From the NCBI RefSeq assembly GCF_014204515.1, contig NZ_JACHLI010000035.1, forward strand, positions 1 through 64,000: DNA of 64,000 nt, in the 5' to 3' direction. This document shows positions 8,056 to 16,978 of this stretch, piece after piece. The translations under genes and the position numbers were made by a program. Each line of letters begins with the position of its first letter. Positions within the stretch are counted from its first letter, which is position 1. This DNA comes from Pseudomonas nitroreducens (GTDB taxonomy: Bacteria > Pseudomonadota > Gammaproteobacteria > Pseudomonadales > Pseudomonadaceae). A model generated the notes under the pieces. The model had not been told where the DNA came from and ran no database searches. It saw only the letters and a program-made list of their open reading frames with translations.

Positions 8056-8394
8056 ATGTGCCCCATGACTGAACAACCCCATCTCGATCCTGACATCGAC
8101 CTCGAAGAGATCTTCAAGGCCCTGGCCCACCCGGTGCGGCGCGACATGCTGCACTGGCTCAAGGACCCGGAGCAGTTCTTCGTCGAGCAGGAACACCAGT
8201 CCTTCGAGATCGGCGTCTGTGCCGGCAAGTTCGACCAGCGCACCGGTCTGTCGCAATCCACCGTCTCCGCGCATCTGGCCACCCTCCAGCGCGCGGGCCT
8301 GGTGACCAGTCGAAAAGTCGGCCAGTGGAACTTCTTCAAACGCAATGAAGAGACCATCCAGGCCTTTGTTCGCCACCTGAGCGAAGCGCTGTAA
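8056..8394 (+). CDS. pyeR: ArsR-family transcriptional repressor
   Basis: A 112-residue winged-helix regulator: FKALAHPVRRDMLHWL (helix 1-2) and LSQSTVSAHLATLQRAGLVTSRKVGQWNFFKR (recognition helix and wing). The usual CxC metal site of ArsR is absent, though one cysteine lies in the FEIGVCAGKF loop, so the inducer is probably not arsenite. The gene order regulator-MFS pump-OYE reductase matches the P. aeruginosa pyeR-pyeM-xenB operon. The start is ATG 8056; ATG 8065 is the alternative, and neither has a strong ribosome-binding site. A palindromic operator lies just upstream. Confidence 0.87.
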   Translation: MCPMTEQPHLDPDIDLEEIFKALAHPVRRDMLHWLKDPEQFFVEQEHQSFEIGVCAGKFDQRTGLSQSTVSAHLATLQRAGLVTSRKVGQWNFFKRNEETIQAFVRHLSEAL

Positions 8395-8442
8395 CCGGCT
8401 ACTGCCAGCCAAGACAAATCCCACTTTTCCAGGAGCAGGCGC

Positions 8443-9606
8443 ATGCCCACTTCGCTTCTCGTCCTCGCTTTGTCCGCGTTTGCCATCGGCACCACGGAAT
8501 TCGTGATCATGGGCCTGCTGCCCGAGGTCGCGGGCGATCTCTCGGTGACCATTCCCGCCGCCGGCTGGCTGGTCAGCGGCTACGCCTTCAGCGTCGCCAT
8601 CGGCGCACCGATCATGGCCCTGCTCACCGCCCGCCTGCCGCGCAAGACCGCACTGCTGATGCTCATGGGCATCTTCATCCTCGGCAACCTGCTCTGCGCG
8701 GTAGCCGCCAACTATGGCCTGCTGATGCTGGCGCGGATCATCACCGCCCTCTGCCACGGCGCCTTCTTCGGCATCGGCTCGGTGGTCGCCGCCAGCCTGG
8801 TGCCGGCCAACCGCAAGGCTTCCGCCGTGGCCCTGATGTTCACCGGCCTGACCCTGGCCAACGTACTCGGCGTACCGGCCGGCACCGCGCTGGGACAGGT
8901 CGCCGGCTGGCGTTCGCCGTTCTGGGCGGTAACGCTGATCGGTGTGTTCGCCCTCATCGGTCTGTGGCGCGTACTGCCCAAGAAGCACGATGAAGAAGCC
9001 GTGGACATGCGCAAGGAAGTCGCCGCGCTGCGCAACGGCCCGCTGTGGCTGGCGTTGGGCACCACGGTGCTGTTCTCCGCGGCCGTCTTCGCGCTGTTCA
9101 CCTACGTCGCGCCGCTGCTGGGCGAAGTCACCCAGGTCTCGCCGCGTGGCATCACCTGGAGCCTGGTGCTGATCGGCCTCGGCCTGACCCTGGGCAACAT
9201 CGTCGGCGGTCGCCTCGCCGACTGGCGCCTGGGCACCACCCTGGCCGGCGTGTTCGCCACCATGGCGGTGGTCTCCACCGTGCTGAGCTGGACCAGCGCC
9301 TCACTGATCCCGGCCGAAATCACCCTGTTCATCTGGGCCGCTGCCGCCTTCGCCGCGGTGCCCGCCCTGCAGGTCAACGTGGTGCGCGTCGGCGGCTCCG
9401 CGCCGAACCTCGTCGCCACCCTGAACATCGGCGCCTTCAACGTCGGCAACGCCATCGGCGCCTGGGTCGGCGGCAGCGTCATCGACCACGGCCTGGGCCT
9501 GACCCGCGTGCCCCTGGCCGGCGCCGTGCTCTCCGTTCTCGCCCTGATCGCGGTGATGATCGCCTTCAGCGGCAAGCCCAACCAGCCACAACCCGTCCTC
9601 GACTGA
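8443..9606 (+). CDS. pyeM: Major facilitator superfamily efflux transporter
   Basis: A 387-residue DHA1-type MFS protein with twelve predicted hydrophobic segments. The N-terminal FAIGTTEFVIMGLLPEVAGDL block is typical of the AraJ/YdhP-like sugar and drug efflux group, and the RLPRKTALL loop fits the conserved loop 2-3 motif. A good Shine-Dalgarno (AGGAG) precedes the ATG. It sits 48 bases after pyeR and 33 bases before xenB, so the three are very likely one operon. Its substrate is unknown; together with XenB, export of electrophilic or nitro compounds or their reduced products is plausible. Confidence 0.87.
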   Translation: MPTSLLVLALSAFAIGTTEFVIMGLLPEVAGDLSVTIPAAGWLVSGYAFSVAIGAPIMALLTARLPRKTALLMLMGIFILGNLLCAVAANYGLLMLARIITALCHGAFFGIGSVVAASLVPANRKASAVALMFTGLTLANVLGVPAGTALGQVAGWRSPFWAVTLIGVFALIGLWRVLPKKHDEEAVDMRKEVAALRNGPLWLALGTTVLFSAAVFALFTYVAPLLGEVTQVSPRGITWSLVLIGLGLTLGNIVGGRLADWRLGTTLAGVFATMAVVSTVLSWTSASLIPAEITLFIWAAAAFAAVPALQVNVVRVGGSAPNLVATLNIGAFNVGNAIGAWVGGSVIDHGLGLTRVPLAGAVLSVLALIAVMIAFSGKPNQPQPVLD

Positions 9607-9639
9607 TTCTCCACCCTCACCCCGTATTGGAGTAACGCA

Positions 9640-10689
9640 ATGACCACGCTTTTCGATCCCATCGTCATCGGTGACCTGGAACTGCCCAACCGCATCGTCA
9701 TGGCCCCGCTGACCCGCTGCCGCGCCGACGAAGGCCGCGTCCCCAACGCGCTGATGGCCGAGTACTACACCCAGCGCGCCGACGCCGGCCTGATCCTCAG
9801 CGAAGCGACCTCGGTGACCCCGATGGGCGTGGGCTACCCGGACACCCCCGGCATCTGGTCCGACGACCAGGTCCGCGGCTGGACCAACATCACCAAGGCC
9901 GTGCACGCCAACGGTGGCCGCATCATGCTGCAACTGTGGCACGTGGGCCGCGTCTCCGACCCGCTGTACCTGAACGGCGAGCTGCCGGTAGCGCCGAGCG
10001 CCATCAAGCCGGCCGGCCATGTCAGCCTGGTGCGCCCGATCAAGGACTTCGTCACCCCGCGCGCCCTGGAAACCGAAGAGATCGCCGACATCGTCGAGGC
10101 CTACCGCGTCGGTGCCGAGAACGCCAAGGCCGCCGGTTTCGACGGCGTGGAAGTGCACGGCGCCAACGGCTACCTGCTCGACCAGTTCCTGCAGAGCAGC
10201 ACCAACCAGCGCACCGACCAGTACGGCGGCTCCGTCGAGAACCGTGCCCGCCTGCTGCTGGAAGTCACCGATGCCGTGATCGGCGTCTGGGGCGCTGGCC
10301 GCGTCGGCGTGCACCTGGCGCCGCGCATGGACTCCCACGACATGGGGGATGCCGATCCGCTGGCGACCTTCGGCTACGTAGCCCGCGAGCTGGGCAAGCG
10401 CGGCGTGGCGTTCATCTGCACCCGCGAGAAAGCCGGCGACGACAGCATCGGCCCGAAACTGAAGGAAATCTTCGGTGGCGTGTACATCGCCAACGAGCGC
10501 TTCACCAAGGACAGCGCCAACGAGTGGCTGGACAGCGGCAAGGCGGACGCAGTGGCCTTCGGCATCCCGTTCATCGCCAATCCGGACCTGGTGACTCGCC
10601 TGGAGAAAGGCGCCGCCTGGAACGAGCCGCACCCGGAAACCTTCTACGCCAAGGGCCCGGTCGGCTACCTGGACTACCCGCGCCTGTAA
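9640..10689 (+). CDS. xenB: Old yellow enzyme family xenobiotic reductase
   Basis: A 349-residue FMN-dependent NAD(P)H:alkene/nitro reductase. The TIM-barrel signatures include MAPLTRCRADEG near the N-terminus, the substrate-binding His/Asn pair in VHGANGYLLDQFLQ (about His173/Asn176), TDQYGGS, and a late phosphate-binding region. XenB homologues reduce nitroesters, TNT and activated enoates in the cytoplasm. A GGAG site precedes the ATG. It is the third gene of the pyeR-pyeM-xenB operon and is followed by a strong terminator. Confidence 0.92.
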   Translation: MTTLFDPIVIGDLELPNRIVMAPLTRCRADEGRVPNALMAEYYTQRADAGLILSEATSVTPMGVGYPDTPGIWSDDQVRGWTNITKAVHANGGRIMLQLWHVGRVSDPLYLNGELPVAPSAIKPAGHVSLVRPIKDFVTPRALETEEIADIVEAYRVGAENAKAAGFDGVEVHGANGYLLDQFLQSSTNQRTDQYGGSVENRARLLLEVTDAVIGVWGAGRVGVHLAPRMDSHDMGDADPLATFGYVARELGKRGVAFICTREKAGDDSIGPKLKEIFGGVYIANERFTKDSANEWLDSGKADAVAFGIPFIANPDLVTRLEKGAAWNEPHPETFYAKGPVGYLDYPRL

Positions 10690-10711
10690 GGCACGGTTTC
10701 AGCGCCAAGGC

Positions 10712-10743
10712 AAAGGGCGCCTTCTTTTGAAGGCGCCCTTTTT
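10712..10743 (+). terminator. Rho-independent terminator of the xenB operon
   Basis: A perfect 13-base stem (AAAGGGCGCCTTC with GAAGGCGCCCTTT) around a TTTT loop, running into a T tract, 22 bases after the xenB stop. It ends the three-gene operon. Confidence 0.9.
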
Positions 10744-10770
10744 GTTCACCTGAAAATCCGAAACCAACCT

Positions 10771-11023
10771 GTAGGAGCGAGGGGGACGCCATCGTTATTG
10801 CTCGCACACCTCCCGACATCGGAGCGGGGCCTGTTCGCGAGCAAGCTCGCTCCTACGAAAAGCCATCGTTCCTGATACCGAAGCAACTGTAGGGCGCATA
10901 ACGCCTCGGGCGTTATCCGCCGTCCTCCAAGTTGCTGGACGCAGGATGGCGTGGAGCGCAGCGATACCCATCGATTCGCGGCACCGACAGTATGGGTATC
11001 GCTTAGGCTCCACCCATCCTACG
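10771..11023. repeat. Cluster of three different intergenic repeats
   Basis: This is nearly all of the 342-base gap between xenB and feoC. It holds a degenerate REP pair at 10771-10856 (GTAGGAGCGA ... GCTCGCTCCTAC), a half element of the GTAGGGCGCATAACGCC family at 10889-10924, and a third inverted-repeat family at 10940-11023 (GCAGGATGGCGTGGAGCGCAGCGATACC paired with GGTATCGC...CCACCCATCCTACG). The third family recurs at 35860-35941. No gene is seen. Confidence 0.7.
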
Positions 11024-11031
11024 ATCCGGGG

Positions 11032-11301
11032 TCAAGTCGTGATCCAGCGCAAGGGCGCAGCGTCGTTGCGGCCAGCCAACCGATACCCCGTCGTCGCACA
11101 ACGCGTCGCCTCCGCACAGCCCTTGCAACTCCCACAGGCAGCCGGTTCGGGTGCGATCTTTTCCACCACGCCCAGCGCCAGCAGCCGCTCCAGCAGCGCT
11201 TCGAGCAGAGCCCTGGAAGCGCCCAGGCGCTGGGCCAGGGTCGGCACGTCGGCCTCGCCGATCTCACCGAGCAGGTTGCGCACTGCGATTGCCGTGGCCA
11301 T
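11032..11301 (-). CDS. feoC: FeoC-like ferrous transport accessory protein
   Basis: An 89-residue protein with an N-terminal winged-helix-like part and a cysteine cluster, CGSCKGCAEATRC (four cysteines), typical of FeoC proteins that bind an Fe-S cluster. The ATG at 11301 shares its last-read base with the TGA of feoB (TGATG), which selects this start over one nine bases upstream. FeoC is thought to stabilise or regulate FeoB. It is the last gene of feoA-feoB-feoC. PAO1 has the same order (PA4359-PA4357). Confidence 0.85.
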   Translation of the reverse strand: MATAIAVRNLLGEIGEADVPTLAQRLGASRALLEALLERLLALGVVEKIAPEPAACGSCKGCAEATRCATTGYRLAGRNDAAPLRWITT

Positions 11302-13595
11302 CAGTGGCAAGTCCCCGCCGGCGCTGGGCGCAACTCACGTTCGCCGTCCAGCTCCAGGCCGCGCCGGCCGACCCAGCGCAGGACCAGGAACAGCGCCAGG
11401 TTGAACGCCAGCACCAGGCCGATGGCCACCGCGCTGTACTGCGGATGTTCGGCGAAGCTGAAGACCTGGTAGCAGAGGGTCGCCAGCGAGTAAGCCACGT
11501 TCAGGCCCCAGAGCACCGAGAAGGTCATCCAGCCCCGGCCGCTCTCGCGGGTCAGCGCGCCCAGGGTCGCCACGCAGGGCACGTAGAGCAGCACGAAGAT
11601 CAGGTAGCTATAGGCGGCCAGCGGGCTGCCGAACTTGGCGGCGAAGGTGCCCATGGAGCCCTCCTCCATCTCGCCATCGGCCATGCTCGCGGCCACCGGG
11701 TTGGCCAGCACGCTAAGGCTGAAGGCGTCGCGCAGGCCGTCGAGGGTATCGGCGCCAGCCTGCTTCAACTGGCCCCAGAGGTCATAGGCGTCGGCATCAA
11801 AGGCTTCGCCCTGGATGTGCTCGGCGGTGTACAGGGTGTTCAGGGTGCCGACCACCACTTCCTTGGCCAGCGCGCCGGTGACCAGGCCGACCGTGGCCTG
11901 CCAGTTGTCTTCGTGTACGCCCATGGGTTTGAGCAGCGGCGTGACCTGATGGCTGAGGCTGGAAAGCGCCGAGTCGGCGATGTCGCCCTGCACCGGGCGG
12001 CCGTCGAGGGTGACGCTGTTCAGGCCGCCGATCACCAGGCTGACCAGGATGATCACGGTCCCGGCGCGGACAATGAAGGCGCGCAGGCGCATCCAGGTCT
12101 GCAGCAGCAGGCTGCGCAGGTGCGGCACGTGGTACAGCGGCAGTTCCATGACGAAGGGCGAGGCCTCGCCGCGCATCAGCGTGTGCTTGAGCAGCAGGCC
12201 GGTGAGCACCGCTACTACGATGCCCAGCAGGTACAGCGAGAAGATCGCCAGCGCGCCGTTCTGGCCGAAGAACGCAGCAGCGAATACGGCAAAGATCGCC
12301 AGCCGCGCGCCGCAGGACATGAACGGCGCCATCATCGAAGTCATCAGGCGTTCGCGCGGGTTGTCCAGGGTGCGGGTGCCCATGATCGACGGCACGTTAC
12401 AGCCGAAGCCGACGATCAGCGGCACGAAGGACTTGCCCGGCAGGCCCAGGGCCTGCATCAGGCGATCCATGACGAACGCCGCGCGGGCCATGTAGCCGGA
12501 ATCTTCGAGCAACGCGAGGAACAGGTACATCAGGCCGATCTGCGGGATCAGCGGCAGCACCGCGTTGATGCCACCGCCCAGGCCCTGGGCGAGCAGCGCG
12601 GTCAGCCAGTCCGGCGCGCCACTGCGCGCGCCGAGCCACTGGATGCCGTCGATGAACAGCGCCGAGGAACCCTGATCGAAGATCGGCTGCAGAGCGCCAC
12701 CCAGGGTGATGGCGAAGAAGAACATCAGGTACATGACGAAGAGGAACACCGGGATGCCCAGCCAGCGGTTCAGCGCGATGCTGTCGAGCAGCTGGGTCAG
12801 GCGGTGCGGTGCGGCCTCGCGGTGGTTGCTGGCGCGCTCGCAGAGTTCGCCGATCAGCCGGTAGCGCGCGTCCACCAGCAGCAGCTCCGGGTCTTCGCCA
12901 CAGGCGCAGCGGATGGCGTCACGGGCGGCCAGCAGGCGCGCCGGGTCGAGATTCAGTTGGCGGGCGCTGTGCAGGTCGCCTTCCAGCGCCAGCAGGGCCA
13001 TCCACGCCTGGGTGGGCGGCGCGTCGTCCGGCAGCAGCTGGGTGACGGCGTTGCGCAACGCAGCCGGATACGGCACTTGCAGCGGCAGCTGGGCGGTCAC
13101 GCTGTCGATGGCATCCTTCAGCACATCGATGCCTTCGCCGCGGGTCGATACCAGCGGCACCACCGGGCAACCCAGTTCCCGCGCCAGCGCCTCGCGGTCG
13201 ATGTTCAGGCCCTGGCTGCGGGCGATGTCGAGCATGTTCAGCGCCACCACGCAGGGCAGGCCCATCTCGCGCAGTTGCACGGTGAGGTAGAGGTTGCGTT
13301 CGAGATTGGTGGCGTCCACCACGTTGACCAGCACATCCACCTCGCCATCGACGATGCAGCGGCGGGCGATCTGCTCGTCCAGCGAGGCCTGGGTCGACAG
13401 GGTGGTCAGCGAATAGGTGCCGGGCAGGTCCACCAGGCGCACGTTGTGGCGCGCCGTACGGAAGCTGCCTTCCTTGCGCTCCACGGTAACGCCGGCCCAG
13501 TTGCCGACGCGCTGGCGCGAGCCGGTGAGCTGGTTGAACAGGGTGGTCTTGCCCGCGTTGGGGTTGCCGATCAGGCCGATGCGCAGCTCTTCCAT
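11301..13595 (-). CDS. feoB: Ferrous iron transporter FeoB
   Basis: A 764-residue inner-membrane Fe(II) transporter. The N-terminal G domain has G1 GNPNAGKTT (about residues 10-18), G3 DLPGTYS and G4 NMLD; a helical GDI-like spacer follows, then the membrane region with two Gate (nucleoside recognition-like) segments, for example GFGCNVPSIMGTRTL with its conserved Cys. The length is normal for the family. It starts six bases after the feoA stop. Fe(II) uptake of this type serves microaerobic or anaerobic growth. Confidence 0.97.
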   Translation of the reverse strand: MEELRIGLIGNPNAGKTTLFNQLTGSRQRVGNWAGVTVERKEGSFRTARHNVRLVDLPGTYSLTTLSTQASLDEQIARRCIVDGEVDVLVNVVDATNLERNLYLTVQLREMGLPCVVALNMLDIARSQGLNIDREALARELGCPVVPLVSTRGEGIDVLKDAIDSVTAQLPLQVPYPAALRNAVTQLLPDDAPPTQAWMALLALEGDLHSARQLNLDPARLLAARDAIRCACGEDPELLLVDARYRLIGELCERASNHREAAPHRLTQLLDSIALNRWLGIPVFLFVMYLMFFFAITLGGALQPIFDQGSSALFIDGIQWLGARSGAPDWLTALLAQGLGGGINAVLPLIPQIGLMYLFLALLEDSGYMARAAFVMDRLMQALGLPGKSFVPLIVGFGCNVPSIMGTRTLDNPRERLMTSMMAPFMSCGARLAIFAVFAAAFFGQNGALAIFSLYLLGIVVAVLTGLLLKHTLMRGEASPFVMELPLYHVPHLRSLLLQTWMRLRAFIVRAGTVIILVSLVIGGLNSVTLDGRPVQGDIADSALSSLSHQVTPLLKPMGVHEDNWQATVGLVTGALAKEVVVGTLNTLYTAEHIQGEAFDADAYDLWGQLKQAGADTLDGLRDAFSLSVLANPVAASMADGEMEEGSMGTFAAKFGSPLAAYSYLIFVLLYVPCVATLGALTRESGRGWMTFSVLWGLNVAYSLATLCYQVFSFAEHPQYSAVAIGLVLAFNLALFLVLRWVGRRGLELDGERELRPAPAGTCH

Positions 13596-13601
13596 GGCGG
13601 C

Positions 13602-13844
13602 TCAGTCCCGTGCTTCGAGCTGGAGGGCTTCGAGCTGGAGGAACGCCAGGTCGCGGCGACGCAGCACCAGACTGCACTGGCGGGTATCCACCTGCACCGG
13701 ATCGCCCAGCGGCGCGACACGGCGCACCTGCAGTTCGGCGCCCGGCAGCAGGCCCATGGAGAACAGCCGCTGGCGGAAGGCGGCACCGATCCCGGGGCGG
13801 TAACCGGCAATGCGGTACCGGCGTTGCGCTTGAAGATCGAGCAT
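13602..13844 (-). CDS. feoA: FeoA SH3-like ferrous transport protein
   Basis: An 80-residue SH3-fold cytoplasmic protein needed for FeoB function. The core reads RYRIAGYRPGIGAAFRQRLFSMGLLPGAELQVRRVAPLGDP, with the family's (R)xxGLxPG signature. The start at 13844 has a GGAGG ribosome-binding site. First gene of the feo operon, with a Fur-like box some 35 bases upstream. Two other-frame readings overlap this gene, but only this frame gives the FeoA sequence. Confidence 0.94.
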   Translation of the reverse strand: MLDLQAQRRYRIAGYRPGIGAAFRQRLFSMGLLPGAELQVRRVAPLGDPVQVDTRQCSLVLRRRDLAFLQLEALQLEARD

Positions 13845-13878
13845 GGGGAGCCTCCGGGCGAATGTTCGAACAGACAGA

Positions 13879-13899
13879 GAATCGGAATGACTCTCATTT
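13879..13899 (-). promoter_or_regulatory. Candidate Fur box before feoA
   Basis: Read on the minus strand, AATGAGAGTCATTCCGATTCT resembles the Fur consensus (NATWATNATWATCATTATC) as a set of NATNAT hexamers: AATGAG, AGTCAT, TCCGAT. It lies 35-55 bases before the feoA start. Iron repression of feo by Fur is well known in gammaproteobacteria. The match is imperfect. Confidence 0.5.
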
Positions 13900-14016
13900 G
13901 TTGACGATTATTCGCCTCGCGGCCGGCCCTGAAACTGATTCAAGACAAGAATTGCCCTGACTACCCCTAAAGAGAGATGGCCCCAAAGAGAGCTGGCCCC
14001 AAAAAGGATGGCCATG

Positions 14017-14050
14017 AAAAAGCCCCCGGAGCTTTCGCTGCGGGGGCCTT
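14017..14050 (-). terminator. Terminator after the coiled-coil membrane protein gene
   Basis: On the minus strand GGCCCCCG and CGGGGGC pair around an 11-base loop and are followed by TTTTT, 15 bases after the stop at 14066. The 35 bases beyond it carry three GGCCCCAAA-like short repeats. Confidence 0.8.
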
Positions 14051-14065
14051 GCCCTTCCAGGCAGA

Positions 14066-14905
14066 TCAGCGCGCGCTGAGCTGCTGCTGGAGGTTCTGCA
14101 TCTGCTGCTGCAGGGTGTTGATGTTGCGCATCACCTGGATGCGGAACACGTCGAACTCCTTGGTATCGCTGCTGGCCTGACCCTGGCGGCCATCGACCTC
14201 GGCGCGCAGCAGCATCAGATCGTCCTGCATGCTCTTGATCGCCTGGCTCTGGTTGCCCTGCTTCTTCAGGGTGGCGATCTCGCTGTTCAGACTCTGGATC
14301 TGCTGGTTGGCGCTGGCCAGATCAGCCTGCACGTTCTTCAGCTTGTCCTGCTCGTCGGTGATGGCCTTGAGCTTGCCGTCGAGCTGGGTCATCAGCAGCG
14401 CGGCGCTTTCCTGCTGGGCCTTGAGGTCGGCGCTGACCTGCGCCAGGCGCTTGCCCTGGGCGCCGTCGAACTCCGACAGCGAAGTCTGCTGCGCCTTGGC
14501 CTGCTCGGCCAGGCGGCCCTGCAACTGCTTGACCTGCAGCTTGAGCGCTTCGCGATCGCTCATGCCGTTGGATTCGTTGGTGACGAACTTGCCGCGGATG
14601 TCATCCAGGCGACCGGCGGCTTCCTCGCTGATCTTGGCGAAGCTTTCCTGGGTGGCGATCAACTGCTGCTCCATCAGCAGCAGTTGCTGGTGACTCCACC
14701 AGCCGACGCCGGCCAGGGCGATGGCCATCGCCGCGACCAGCGCCCACAGCGCTCCGGTACCGCCGCCACGCTTCACCGGCTGCGGCACGGGACGGCCGTT
14801 GGGCTCGACCACGCGGCGCGGGTGATGACCGAACTCGTCGCGGTCGGCGGCGTCGGTGGAAAGGTGGGGCACATCATCGAATTCGTCGAACGTGTCGTTA
14901 CGCAT
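14066..14905 (-). CDS. Membrane-anchored coiled-coil protein, function unknown
   Basis: 279 residues from the ATG at 14905. A short acidic cytoplasmic N-terminus (NDTFDEFDD) is followed by one transmembrane segment (about residues 58-77, WALVAAMAIALAGVGWW). A long, Gln/Lys/Ala-rich region of heptad-like repeats then continues to the C-terminus (for example LKNVQADLASANQQIQSL and INTLQQQMQNLQQQL), which predicts an extended periplasmic coiled coil. This resembles the PA4360-type proteins of pseudomonads; no enzymatic motif is visible. It is monocistronic, with a clear terminator. A role as an envelope spacer or scaffold is only a guess. Confidence 0.82.
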   Translation of the reverse strand: MRNDTFDEFDDVPHLSTDAADRDEFGHHPRRVVEPNGRPVPQPVKRGGGTGALWALVAAMAIALAGVGWWSHQQLLLMEQQLIATQESFAKISEEAAGRLDDIRGKFVTNESNGMSDREALKLQVKQLQGRLAEQAKAQQTSLSEFDGAQGKRLAQVSADLKAQQESAALLMTQLDGKLKAITDEQDKLKNVQADLASANQQIQSLNSEIATLKKQGNQSQAIKSMQDDLMLLRAEVDGRQGQASSDTKEFDVFRIQVMRNINTLQQQMQNLQQQLSAR

Positions 14906-15158
14906 GGAATGAACCTGTGGGGATAAAGCGGCGTGTTGCCTGCGCAGGGCGCAGTATATCCGTTCGCGTGACACTTCAGAGCAGCGTGCCATCACAGGGC
15001 GTCACGCACCTCGTCGGCGCACAGAAGACCCCGTCATCGTCCCCGCAGTTCCGTGGCCGCCGCGGCAATAGTGGCTTTGCGACATCGTGGCACGCGGCTT
15101 GCTCCGGCTCTTCCTCACTTGGCGCCGCTGTGGCGCCCTTCGCGGGGGAGGAAGTCGG

Positions 15159-15452
15159 GTGATCGAACTCAACAAGGCCATCCTGGATTGCATGCGTGAA
15201 CTGCGCCGCCGTCTGCGTGAAGAACAGGCGCTGGATATCCAGTACCAGCAGAGCGACGCCATCGAAAGGATGCTGCGCGCCTGCGCCGACTCCCTCTGCG
15301 CGGAGACCCGCCAGATGGGCGAACGCCTGAGCGAGGTGAGCGGCGTGCAACTGCCCCGCCTGGTGCAGGAACCGAGTTTCCTGCCGATGCAGGGCAGCGC
15401 GGACCAGCAATACTCCGGGCCGCTGCGCGGCGGTGCCCGTCCCACGCGCTAG
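15159..15452 (+). CDS. Small alpha-helical protein, function unknown
   Basis: A 97-residue protein starting at GTG 15159, which is preceded by GGGAGGAAG at seven bases; the in-frame extension to 15087 reads as low-complexity Arg/Gly and lacks a ribosome-binding site. The first 70 residues are predicted to be amphipathic helix (ELNKAILDCMRELRRRLREEQ), with two cysteines. No family is recognised. It lies alone between a divergently transcribed coiled-coil membrane protein gene and a repeat cluster. Coding status is supported by the ribosome-binding site and the strong third-position GC of the frame. Confidence 0.6.
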   Translation: MIELNKAILDCMRELRRRLREEQALDIQYQQSDAIERMLRACADSLCAETRQMGERLSEVSGVQLPRLVQEPSFLPMQGSADQQYSGPLRGGARPTR

Positions 15453-15485
15453 ACAGGCAACGCCCGCAGCGATTTTATGGACTGC

Positions 15486-15775
15486 GTAGGAGCGGACTCC
15501 GTCCGCGATTGGCCCGCATCGCGCCGGAGGACATCGCGGACAGAGTCCGCTCCTACGGTTCAACCAGGGAGCGAGGCGTCACACAATGCGCACCCTCCAC
15601 CAGACGTAGGGCGCATAACCTGGAACAGGTTATCCGCCGGCACCTCGACGGCGGATAACGCTGACGCGTTATTCGCCCTACTCAATCAGGCGCCGAATGC
15701 TTTCGTAGGAGCGGACTCCGTCCGCGATTAGCCCGCATCGCGCCGGAGGACATCGCGGACAGAGTCCGCTCCTAC
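15486..15775. repeat. Two near-identical REP pairs flanking a GTAGGGCGCATAA element
   Basis: REP pairs occupy 15486-15556 and 15705-15775 and are almost identical over 71 bases, including the GGTTCAA that follows. Between them, 15606-15681 is an inverted repeat that starts GTAGGGCGCATAACC and ends GTTATTCGCCCTAC. The block fills the 345-base gap between the small helical protein gene and the epimerase gene. No open frame here looks coding. Confidence 0.75.
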
Positions 15776-15797
15776 GGTTCAAACAACGAGCGGGGCG

Positions 15798-16787
15798 TTA
15801 CGCCCCGCGCAGGCGCCACCAATCACAGAACTCATCCAGCGCATCCCACAGGCTCGCCTGCGGGTCGTAGTCCAGGTACTGGCGGGCGCGGGAGATGTCC
15901 AGGGAGAAGTCCTTGGCCATCACCGCCATCCCCAGGCGATGCAGGGTCGGCTCCGGCCGGCCGGGCAGGACCTTGCACACACCCTCGTTGACCAGCGCCA
16001 GGCTGCGTGCCAGGCCGTAGGGCATGTGTCGCTCCACCGGCGGCATGTCCAGCCGGCGCAGCACGTAGTTGACCACGTCCCACAACGGCAGCGGCTGGCC
16101 GTTGCTGATGTTGTAGGCCTGGCCGAGCGCCTCGTCGCCGGCCATCAGGCTGGCGAAAAGCGCGTCGTTGAGGTTCTGGATGCTGGTGAAGTCCACCCGG
16201 TTCAGGCCCTGCCCGATGATGCGCAGGCGACCCTTGCGGTGCGCGGCGATCATCCGCGGGAAGATGCTGGTGTCGCCGGCGCCGGTGACGAAACGCGGGC
16301 GCAGCGCCAGCACTTCCAGGCCGAATTCCTGGGCGCCGAGGGCCACCAGCTCGGACTGGTATTTGGTCGAGCCGTAGTGGTTGGCGAAGCGCTTGGGCAC
16401 CTGCTGCTCGCTGATGCCGACGTGGGCCTGGCCATCGAAGTAGATCGACGGCGACGAGAGGTGCACCAGCCGGCGCACCTTCTGCTTCAGGCACGCCTCG
16501 ACGATGGCCTCGGTCATGGTCACATTGGCCTGGTGGAAATACTCGCGGCTGCCCCACACGCCCACGGCGCCGGCGCAATGCACCACGGCATCGACATCGC
16601 TGCACAGCGCTCGCACCAGCGCCGGGTCCGACAGGTCGCCGGCCATGAACTCGGCCCCGCGCGCCACCAGCGGCTGCAGCGCTTCCTCGCGGCGTCCGTT
16701 CACCCGTACCGCCAGCCCCTGTTCCAGGGCGAAACGGGCGAAACGCCCGCCAATGAACCCGCTGGCTCCGGTGACCAGAATCTTCAT
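15798..16787 (-). CDS. NAD(P)-dependent epimerase/3beta-HSD-like oxidoreductase
   Basis: 329 residues from the ATG at 16787 (AGGAG upstream). An extended short-chain dehydrogenase with the Rossmann motif TGASGFIGG at residues 6-14, a VHCAGAVGVWG beta-4 segment and the catalytic YGSTK (Y-x3-K) in NHYGSTKYQSELV. It is most like the 3-beta-hydroxysteroid dehydrogenase/isomerase-related branch of NAD-dependent epimerases. PAO1 has an equivalent oxidoreductase at PA4361 (recalled). The substrate is unknown. It is divergent from the saccharopine dehydrogenase-like gene. Confidence 0.85.
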   Translation of the reverse strand: MKILVTGASGFIGGRFARFALEQGLAVRVNGRREEALQPLVARGAEFMAGDLSDPALVRALCSDVDAVVHCAGAVGVWGSREYFHQANVTMTEAIVEACLKQKVRRLVHLSSPSIYFDGQAHVGISEQQVPKRFANHYGSTKYQSELVALGAQEFGLEVLALRPRFVTGAGDTSIFPRMIAAHRKGRLRIIGQGLNRVDFTSIQNLNDALFASLMAGDEALGQAYNISNGQPLPLWDVVNYVLRRLDMPPVERHMPYGLARSLALVNEGVCKVLPGRPEPTLHRLGMAVMAKDFSLDISRARQYLDYDPQASLWDALDEFCDWWRLRGA

Positions 16788-16978
16788 GCACGCCACTCCT
16801 GTTCTTATAGTGCGGCGACTCTAGCAGGCGCTGCACTGCACTACCCTGGCCTTGCACGCCAGAAACGAATCCTTGCAGACCGCAACCAGCCGGCAGGGTT
16901 GCACGACTTGCGATCGGCGACATGCCGGGGGCGGTTGCGGCTACCCTTGATCACTCTGTCCTTTTCGCGGGAGCCATC

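Noticed and set aside
8056..8394. Arsenic resistance operon
   Set aside because: The ArsR-type protein lacks the CxC metal site and the next genes are an MFS pump and an OYE reductase, not arsB or arsC.
11151..13904. A very long open frame on the plus strand opposite feoB and feoA
   Set aside because: It is antisense to recognisable FeoB and FeoA sequence, is rich in Gln, His, Ala and Arg, and has no domain; long antisense frames are expected in DNA with high third-position GC.
15477..15731. An open frame through the REP cluster
   Set aside because: It merely translates palindromic repeats, giving repeated GADSVRD peptides; no ribosome-binding site.
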